From the NCBI GenBank assembly GCA_024408335.1, contig JAKSVB010000006.1, positions 40,630 through 104,629 on the forward strand: a stretch of DNA of 64,000 nucleotides, written 5' to 3'. Below the pieces are notes generated by a model, which was not told where the DNA came from, made no database searches, and worked only from the letters and a program-made list of their open reading frames with translations. Shown here piece by piece: positions 59,257 through 64,000 of this stretch; the first letter of the stretch is position 1; every line of letters begins with the position of its first letter. Origin of the DNA: Bacilli bacterium. Lineage in GTDB: Bacteria; Bacillota_I; Bacilli_A; RFN20; CAG-826. The translations under genes and the position numbers were made by a program.

Positions 59257-59735
59257 TGTCTCCAATCTCCACTGCGCATAGTGAAATATGCCATTTGGTT
59301 TTCATTTAATTTAAAGTGATTCATAAGCGAATAAGCCGTTTTGCTTCCGAGATTCCTAGATTTCATAGCGACATCTTTGATTTCTTCATATGTATAGCTA
59401 TTCCAAACAAAAGAGAATCCTTCGTATCCGCCATATTCGAGAAGTCTAGGTATTATGTAGTGCTTATGCTTTAAGAGATCTAATTCGCCAATATCGGTGT
59501 CCCAAAAGTATTTGGCAAAACTTTCTGGGATGGTAGCTCTACAAGAACATTCCTTAAGTATCTCGTCTAACGATACTTCTAATGCATTAGCCATGGCAAC
59601 GACGTTTTTAAAAGAACATTCTCCAATATCTCTTTCGCCACGATATAGCTCGTTGATTGCCGTATATGACACGCCTGATCTTTTGGAAAGAGAATAGCAT
59701 GTTATGTTTCTTTCATCTAATAGCTTTCTGAACAT
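59253..59735 (-). CDS. XRE-family antitoxin/regulator paired with NTase toxin
   Basis: The 160-residue protein has an N-terminal Cro/CI-type helix-turn-helix (YSLSKRSGVSYTAINELYRGERDIGECSFKNVVAMANALEVSLDEIL) and a ~90-residue C-terminal helical domain that probably binds the toxin. It is first in the operon and coupled by ATGA to the nucleotidyltransferase. It should act as both autorepressor and antitoxin, replacing the usual AbiEi partner. Confidence 0.82.
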   Translation of the reverse strand: MFRKLLDERNITCYSLSKRSGVSYTAINELYRGERDIGECSFKNVVAMANALEVSLDEILKECSCRATIPESFAKYFWDTDIGELDLLKHKHYIIPRLLEYGGYEGFSFVWNSYTYEEIKDVAMKSRNLGSKTAYSLMNHFKLNENQMAYFTMRSGDWRQ

Positions 59736-59842
59736 AGATATAATATAACTCTATAGCGTTATATTGTTAAGATGCAAAACAAATCATATCGATAAGAAAA
59801 ACGAACAAAATGGGTACATATAAAAAGAAGGTTCTTTTTCTA

Positions 59843-59871
59843 TTGTTTCTTTTTCGCTCATTATTTATAAT
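59843..59871 (+). promoter_or_regulatory. Promoter of tRNA-Ile/tRNA-Ser
   Basis: TTGTTT (59843-59848), a 17-nt spacer and TATAAT (59866-59871), 22 bp before tRNA-Ile. Confidence 0.8.
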
Positions 59872-59893
59872 CATAGGGCTGAAAAGCGATAAT

Positions 59894-59969
59894 GGTCCAT
59901 TAGCGCAGTGGTTAGAGCGAACGACTTATAATCGTTAGGTCACTGGTTCAAACCCAGTATGGACCACCA
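59894..59969 (+). tRNA. tRNA-Ile (UAU)
   Basis: Acceptor GGTCCAT/ATGGACC, anticodon stem AACGA/TCGTT with loop CTTATAA, which places TAT at 34-36, T-loop TTCAAAC, encoded CCA; 76 nt. It would read AUA codons directly. Most bacteria use a lysidine-modified CAU tRNA for AUA, so this is unusual. Confidence 0.85.
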
Positions 59970-59975
59970 GCATGT

Positions 59976-60066
59976 GGAGGCGTACCCAAGTGGTTGAAGG
60001 GGTCGGTCTTGAAAACCGATAGAGGGTGCAAGCCCTGCCAGAGTTCGAATCTCTGCGCCTCCGCCA
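59976..60066 (+). tRNA. tRNA-Ser (UGA)
   Basis: Acceptor GGAGGCG/CGCCTCC with discriminator G, anticodon loop CTTGAAA (TGA), the long variable arm typical of Ser, and encoded CCA; 91 nt. Confidence 0.95.
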
Positions 60067-60078
60067 AAAACAAGAACT

Positions 60079-60110
60079 AGACCTTGAAATCAAGGTCTTT
60101 TTTCTTTTTT
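60079..60110 (+). terminator. Terminator of tRNA-Ile/Ser
   Basis: AGACCTTGA-AA-TCAAGGTCT is followed by TTTTTCTTTTTT. Confidence 0.9.
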
Positions 60111-60257
60111 AAACATGCATACCGCGACTCAATTGTTATGCTTGTATTTCGGCAAAACTTCAAGAAATCCTAAAAATCTCAAAAGAATTTGAAAAAATAC
60201 CATTTTCTTCCCTAATGAAGAAAGCGTGCCCCAAGTTGGTGCGCAAATATGAATTAA

Positions 60258-60566
60258 GAAATACATTATTTCTTTGATTTCTATAATTCGTTTCCAAACA
60301 TTTTGAACGCAGTGAGTTCAAAATCTTATTTGAGTTGGACTCAATATGTCAAATTGCTTCAAGTAGACGATGCTAGTGCATGTCAATGGTACGCTAATGA
60401 AGCTTCAAAAGAAGCGTGGAGTGTTAGAACTTTGCAACGAAATATATCTTCTCAATACTATAATCGAATGATATCTTCGCTAGCGAAAGATCAGCTGCAT
60501 GATGAGATGACTCAAGTTAACGCATCAAATCAGCAAAATAAACTCCAATTAGTGCACTATTGGTAG
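60258..60566 (+). pseudogene. Internal fragment of a YhcG-type (DUF1016) PDDEXK nuclease
   Basis: The frame opens after a stop at 60255 and encodes FYNSFPNILNAVSSKS, LSWTQYVKLLQVDD and EAWSVRTLQRNISSQYY, the central part of YhcG/DUF1016 proteins. The N-terminal domain and the C-terminal PDDEXK nuclease are missing. It is a decayed gene piece with no start signal. Confidence 0.75.
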
Positions 60567-60643
60567 CTATGGTACTTTTAAAAATAAGGAGTGATTTCCA
60601 AAAAAGACTATTTATTAATAGAAAAGAGCGTCACAACCATTAT

Positions 60644-60709
60644 GTTTTTCGGTTACAACTTGAAAAAGTTATCTATCCCAAATTAGTTTTTCGGTTACAA
60701 CTTGAAAAA
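60644..60709. repeat. Two identical 24-bp repeats, 18-bp spacer
   Basis: Identical copies of GTTTTTCGGTTACAACTTGA followed by AAAA lie at 60644-60667 and 60686-60709. Each has TTTTTC/GAAAAA ends. They sit between two gene fragments. Confidence 0.7.
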
Positions 60710-60738
60710 CTTTCTCCGCAAATTCAATATCCGACTAC

Positions 60739-60945
60739 ATGAAGAGTCAACACAGAGAGATATCTGTTGAAACTATATACAATTATCTAGATTGGCTAAA
60801 GGAATGCTTTATCATCTACGAGTGCAATCGATACGACTTAAAGGGCAAAAGCGTCTTAAAGACCCAAGAAAAGTATTACTTATCCGACATATCATTTAGA
60901 TATCTCGAAGGACGCGCATTTTCTATAATGACTTTAGATTTATAG
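60739..60945 (+). pseudogene. Fragment of a DUF4143-family ATPase
   Basis: About 68 residues (ISVETIYNYLDWLKECFIIYECNRYDLKGKSVLKTQEKYYLSD) match the middle of DUF4143 ATPases, after the ATPase core. The P-loop part and the C-terminal domain are absent. It is a decayed remnant related to the genes at 12943 and 63948. Confidence 0.7.
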
Positions 60946-61078
60946 CTTAAATTGCATGACACCCAATAAGAACGGTCATCATGCCCATTTATCTTTATTC
61001 ATTTATTATTCTTAACCGTCTACTTGACAGGCGACAGTTCATCAAGCGATTTGAGATTTCCGAATAAGGCGCTCATTG

Positions 61079-61106
61079 GGGCACTAACGATAGCGAGGGT
61101 ATATTC
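61079..61106 (+). repeat. 28-bp repeat, left copy, flanking RelB-YafQ
   Basis: gggcactaacgatagcgagg followed by gtatattc. The copy at 62039-62066 differs at two positions. The two are 960 bp apart and enclose the RelB-YafQ module. Confidence 0.7.
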
Positions 61107-61253
61107 AGCCAAAAAAGCATACCGAGGAGACGCGATTTATATTTTTTCTCGATAAAAATGGAACGCAAGTTATAAGTCTTAAATATGAGAATGTATTTAA
61201 AAAATCCGATTACTACATTCAGGAAATAAATAATTATAAACGAACCATTTGTG

Positions 61254-61282
61254 TTGACAAGTACTACACATTGTCATATGGT
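61254..61282 (+). promoter_or_regulatory. RelB-YafQ promoter and operator
   Basis: TTGACA (61254-61259), a 17-nt spacer and TATGGT (61277-61282). The inverted repeat TGACAA...TTGTCA (61255-61276) overlaps the -35 and spacer, a good position for RelB autorepression. Confidence 0.7.
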
Positions 61283-61301
61283 AATTGTGGAGGCAGATAG
61301 A

Positions 61302-61565
61302 ATGGCAAATATAAATATTAGAATTGATGATTCATTAAAAAAAGATGCTGATGCAATTTTTGCAAATATAGGAATGACTGCATCAACAGCAATTAATTTA
61401 TTCTATAAGCAGGTTGTAAGAACTCATAGTATTCCATTCGATTTAATTGCCGATATTCCAAACGAATTGACTGTTGAAGCAATTGAAGAAGGAAGGAAAA
61501 TTGCCAGAAATGGCAAGGCAGGTTATAATTCAATTTCAGCCTTAAAAGAGGCGCTTGATTTATGA
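61302..61565 (+). CDS. RelB/DinJ-family antitoxin
   Basis: The 87-residue protein has the RHH domain (INIRIDDSLKKDADAIFANIGMTASTAINLFYKQVVRTHSIPFDL) and a short C-terminal toxin-binding tail. GGAGG lies 9 nt before the ATG at 61302. It overlaps the toxin by ATGA. The module is AT-rich relative to core genes and is bounded by a 28-bp direct repeat. Confidence 0.92.
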   Translation: MANINIRIDDSLKKDADAIFANIGMTASTAINLFYKQVVRTHSIPFDLIADIPNELTVEAIEEGRKIARNGKAGYNSISALKEALDL

Positions 61566-61840
61566 AATTAGAAATTAAGTTTTCGACTCAATTTAAAAAA
61601 GATATTAAGTTATTATCAAAACAGCATAAAAATCTTGACCACTTATTTGACGTAATTGGAAAACTAGCTAATCTAGAATGTTTAGAAGCCAAATATAGAG
61701 ATCATAATTTATCCGGTAATTATTCTGGATGTAGAGAATGCCATATTGAACCAGACCTTTTATTAATTTATGAAATATATGATGATGTTTTGGTATTAAT
61801 GCTGGTTAGAGCTGGTAGTCATTCTGATTTATTTAAATAG
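61562..61840 (+). CDS. YafQ/RelE-family mRNA interferase toxin
   Basis: The 92-residue protein shows the YafQ pattern: STQFKKDIKLLSKQHKNLDHLFDVI, YRDHNLSGNYSGCRECHIEPDLLLIYE and the terminal RAGSHSDLF with the catalytic His. It cleaves mRNA on the ribosome and is neutralised by the RelB/DinJ protein encoded just upstream. Confidence 0.93.
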   Translation: MKLEIKFSTQFKKDIKLLSKQHKNLDHLFDVIGKLANLECLEAKYRDHNLSGNYSGCRECHIEPDLLLIYEIYDDVLVLMLVRAGSHSDLFK

Positions 61841-62177
61841 TATTGATATAAAGCAACTGTTATAGTTGTTTTATTTTTTTCAGGCATAATTAATTTCCTA
61901 TTGAAACCATCACGTCTCCATATTTTCAAATAATCATTGTGCTTCTAACCTAAAATTAATATGAATTTAGGGAAGTTGCTTATTGGTAGGAGATAAATGA
62001 ATGCTTGCTACTAAATTACCTAATATAACTCCCTTTTAGGGCACTAATGATAGCGAGGGTAAATTCTCTTTAAAAAATAGGCATAACTTCTAAGCTTTAA
62101 GTCTAGAGGCTATACAAAATAAAAAAGTTAACGAGTTTAGGTTACAACGATAACAGTCAAGAATTCAATCAGGACTA
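61841..62177. other. Intergenic, no gene; right copy of 28-bp repeat
   Basis: A ~340-bp AT-rich gap. The only structure I see is the second 28-bp repeat at 62039-62066. Confidence 0.5.
62039..62066 (+). repeat. 28-bp repeat, right copy
   Basis: gggcactaatgatagcgagg followed by gtaaattc; the partner of 61079-61106. Confidence 0.7.
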
Positions 62178-62252
62178 TTTCGCAAAAGTTGTATTATATT
62201 TGCGAATATATGATTTGACTAGCTTTCGCAAAAGTTGTATTATATTTGCGAA
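62178..62252 (+). promoter_or_regulatory. Promoter with two palindromic operators (AbiEi-type)
   Basis: A 29-bp sequence occurs identically at 62178-62206 and 62224-62252 (46-bp period). Each is bounded by the inverted arms TTTCGCAAA and TTTGCGAA. TTGACT (62215-62220), a 17-nt spacer and TATTAT (62238-62243) form a promoter lying inside copy 2, so binding would block it. The regulator is probably the product of the next gene. Confidence 0.75.
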
Positions 62253-62267
62253 AGGGGTTGATATCTT

Positions 62268-62867
62268 ATGTACAAAACTCAAAAAGACATTCTTGATAGA
62301 ATTGAACAATCTAATCTTAAAGCCTTCTCTACATATGATTTTCTAGATTTGGGCAATTATAAGAGCATTAGTAAAGGTTTGGAATTGCTTGAAGATGAGG
62401 GACATCTAAAAAGAGCAAGAAGAGGAATATATTATAAGCCCTCTTTCAATAAGACGTTGGGTATCGAATGTCCTCCAAGTATCAATGACATCGCTGAAGC
62501 AATTTCTAGGCAATACAATTGGGATATTATTCCAAGTGGAAATCATGCGTTGAATTTAATTGGTATTTCAACACAAGTTCCTAGCAAGATAATTTACATT
62601 TCTAATGGCCCTTATAGAGAATACGATGTTGGTGCAAACAAAATTATATTTAAGCATTCAACTACTAGAGAAATTTCATCCATAAGCAAAAAAATACTTA
62701 TTTCAATCCAAGCATTAAAAGAAATAGGAAAAGAGAATGTTACAGATCGTCAACTTAAGATGATCAATCGTTTCTTGGATTCAAAAGATAAAGAAACAAT
62801 TAATAGCGGTATTAGAACAACATCATGGATCTATGATGCATTAAGGAGGTCAATACGTATTCAATAG
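62268..62867 (+). CDS. AbiEi-like antitoxin (DUF6088-type)
   Basis: The 199-residue protein has an N-terminal winged helix (IEQSNLKAFSTYDFLDLGNYKSISKGLELLEDEGHLKRARRGIYYKP) and the AbiEi-like body (AISRQYNWDIIPSGNHALNLIGIS). It should repress its own promoter through the paired palindromes and counteract an AbiEii toxin. Only a 16-codon remnant of that toxin follows, so the antitoxin is orphaned. Confidence 0.85.
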   Translation: MYKTQKDILDRIEQSNLKAFSTYDFLDLGNYKSISKGLELLEDEGHLKRARRGIYYKPSFNKTLGIECPPSINDIAEAISRQYNWDIIPSGNHALNLIGISTQVPSKIIYISNGPYREYDVGANKIIFKHSTTREISSISKKILISIQALKEIGKENVTDRQLKMINRFLDSKDKETINSGIRTTSWIYDALRRSIRIQ

Positions 62868-62911
62868 CAAGATTAAAAGCTGAAGATAGAAAAGCATTAT
62901 TTGATGCCTAG
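62855..62911 (+). pseudogene. AbiEii toxin remnant
   Basis: After AAGGAGG, the frame from ACG at 62855 reads TYSIARLKAEDRKALFDA then TAG. That matches the usual start of AbiEii toxins (NSIARL...DRKALF). The start ATG appears mutated to ACG and the rest of the gene is missing. Confidence 0.65.
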
Positions 62912-63067
62912 AATAAGTCCAACTTGGTGTCCAAATAGACGGACTCTCTTACTTTACTTAACCAAGTAGTAGAGAAGCATTTCGAAGCCTAATGCGTATC
63001 TATTTGGCTATCCACGTGTATTCTAACAAGACAAATAGATGTGCCATCACAAAAAAAGCAGAACTAA

Positions 63068-63099
63068 CTCAAAAGGTTATCCGTTAATTGATGACCTTT
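63068..63099 (-). terminator. Probable terminator of the membrane protein gene
   Basis: AAAAGGT and ACCTTTT form inverted arms beyond the stop of the minus-strand gene. The T-run is short, so it is a weak candidate. Confidence 0.4.
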
Positions 63100-63106
63100 T
63101 ATATGG

Positions 63107-63688
63107 TTATTTGTCGCTTGTTTTTAATGTGAGCAAAGCAAGCTGCGCGTCATTTAGATATTCGATCTTGAGCCTATTTCTCGTTAACAAGAAGCAATCA
63201 GCCGATTCCCAAATCGCAAACGAACCGATGATTGAGAAAATCTCGTTAAAGAGGTCTTTTGTTTGAGGGATGTTTTGCAAGACAAAGAAAGTGGAAAGAA
63301 AGAGGATACCGACAACGAAGAGAATGATCGAGAGGAATCCGTTCCTTTTCAAATCATCATCTTTGTCTACCAAAAGCTTCCAATAATGCTCCTTTAGCTT
63401 CTTTTCGATTTTTGCCTCGTCTAATTCCTCATTCGAATGGAGTATTACTCTTATAGGGTATTCAGCAGGGATGAAGTACGCTTCTTTATCGATGTAACTA
63501 ATTATTTCGTCTGATAATTCAGGATCCAATGGGTTAGTTAAACGATTATAGATTTGAGAAGAATCAAGATAGATGTGGATGTTAGCAAACCCCTCTTCAT
63601 CTATATATTTCTCCTTTGCAAACTCTCTTAATGTTTTGTGGTTTGCTTTTAAAACTTTGATGTCTTCGAAAATTCTCTTCTTGTTCAT
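63107..63688 (-). CDS. Two-helix membrane protein, unknown function
   Basis: The 193-residue protein has a soluble N-terminal domain of about 115 residues, two membrane helices (about 117-137 and 147-165) and a short basic C-terminus. The soluble part, with SSQIYNRLTNPLDPELSDEIISYIDKEA, has the look of a small cytoplasmic sensor domain. GAGG lies before the ATG at 63688. I recognise no family; it stands alone between mobile modules. Confidence 0.65.
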   Translation of the reverse strand: MNKKRIFEDIKVLKANHKTLREFAKEKYIDEEGFANIHIYLDSSQIYNRLTNPLDPELSDEIISYIDKEAYFIPAEYPIRVILHSNEELDEAKIEKKLKEHYWKLLVDKDDDLKRNGFLSIILFVVGILFLSTFFVLQNIPQTKDLFNEIFSIIGSFAIWESADCFLLTRNRLKIEYLNDAQLALLTLKTSDK

Positions 63689-63848
63689 ACGTGTTACCTC
63701 TTACCTAATTATGTAACCAAAAAAGAAGAGAGTAAAACAGTTAAAATGTTATTGAAATTGATACTTATTTGAATCGTGAACAATAAAGAAGCGCTTCATT
63801 TGTATGACTTTCCTTATAAAACACTATAATTATGCAAATACACACTAA

Positions 63849-63931
63849 CTACATTGCGCAAATGTAGTAAAATTCAAATTCAATACATTGCGCTTTTTAG
63901 TATAAATGCTGTATAATTACTTTGCGCAAAG
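63849..63931 (+). promoter_or_regulatory. Promoter with repeated TTGCGC/TTTGCGCAA sites
   Basis: The near-perfect palindrome CTACATTGCGCAAATGTAG (63849-63867), TTGCGC used as -35 (63888-63893), an 18-nt spacer, TATAAT (63912-63917), and a further TTTGCGCAAA (63921-63930). The three TTGCGC sites suggest repression of the gene at 63948. Confidence 0.6.
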
Positions 63932-63947
63932 AAATGAGGTGGCTGTA

Positions 63948-64000
63948 ATGATTTTTAAAAGAAAAGCATATAATAAACTATTGGATTGGAAGAACAAATC
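63948..64000 (+). CDS. Start of a probable DUF4143-type ATPase (partial)
   Basis: The first 17 codons (MIFKRKAYNKLLDWKNK) match the usual start of AAA ATPases with DUF4143, in which a P-loop follows shortly after. GAGGTGG lies upstream. The gene runs off the right edge, so the assignment rests on the N-terminus only. Confidence 0.65.
   Translation, partial: MIFKRKAYNKLLDWKNK

Noticed and set aside
60644..60709. Two 24-bp repeats with an 18-bp spacer, CRISPR-like
   Set aside because: Only two copies, the spacer is too short, and there is no leader or cas gene; kept as an ordinary repeat.

Overview
The window looks like a chromosome segment of a low-to-moderate GC Gram-positive bacterium of the Bacilli/Erysipelotrichia/Mollicutes-like group. 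The evidence is a Bacillus-type dnaB-dnaI replication-initiation pair beside polA, mutM and coaE, a feoAB locus with a DtxR/MntR-type regulator, a SipW-type signal peptidase with TasA/camelysin-like secreted proteins, and Shine-Dalgarno-rich translation with TGA used as a stop (code 11). No species can be named from sequence alone.

Layout. 1-11.2 kb is core: the end of a secreted-protein gene, a lipoprotein, pfkA, dnaB-dnaI on the plus strand, and a minus-strand dnaE-polA-mutM/coaE operon whose tail overlaps dnaI. mutM and coaE are one fused reading frame. 11.2-20.9 kb has exoA, a DUF4143 ATPase, feoA-feoB with its Cys-rich partner, a metal regulator with TTAGn6CTAA boxes, a RelB antitoxin with a broken fic, a His/Cys-rich NifX-like protein and an RNase III-like protein.

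21-36.5 kb is a surface-appendage and cyclic-di-GMP region. Two minus-strand paralogous secreted proteins each have a conserved structured leader ending in an intrinsic terminator. Beside them a canonical c-di-GMP-I (GEMM) riboswitch and terminator precede an eight-gene plus-strand operon: two further secreted or anchored fibre-like proteins, a membrane-anchored McrB-like AAA+ ATPase, a DUF2357-like coiled-coil protein, a SipW-like signal peptidase, an EAL phosphodiesterase, a degenerate nucleosidase-fold protein and a large protein with degenerate GGDEF and EAL domains.

36.8-46.1 kb is a defence region at a tRNA-Met gene. The 3' end of the tRNA is repeated twice downstream, giving two adjacent cassettes without an integrase. 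The first carries HipB/HipA. The second carries an AbiE pair (toxin frameshifted), a small basic Cys protein, a helicase-nuclease and an Argonaute/PIWI-like protein; the last two resemble the DdmD-DdmE plasmid-defence system.

46.1-52.8 kb has an IS scar, a RelB/FtsK-gamma regulator and four tandem paralogues with HslV/proteasome-like (Ntn-hydrolase) architecture, only one of which keeps a Thr-Asp-Lys active site. It ends with a PLD-DEAD-DUF3427 helicase overlapping a convergent NUDIX gene. 52.9-53.9 kb is an array of six ~164-bp degenerate repeats. A membrane EAL protein and pepF follow. 58-64 kb is a plastic region of toxin-antitoxin modules, gene fragments and tRNA-Ile(UAU)/tRNA-Ser.

Main leads: the DdmDE-like operon in a tRNA-Met cassette, the four-gene proteasome-fold cluster, the riboswitch-controlled appendage operon, the two structured leaders, and the 164-bp repeat array.
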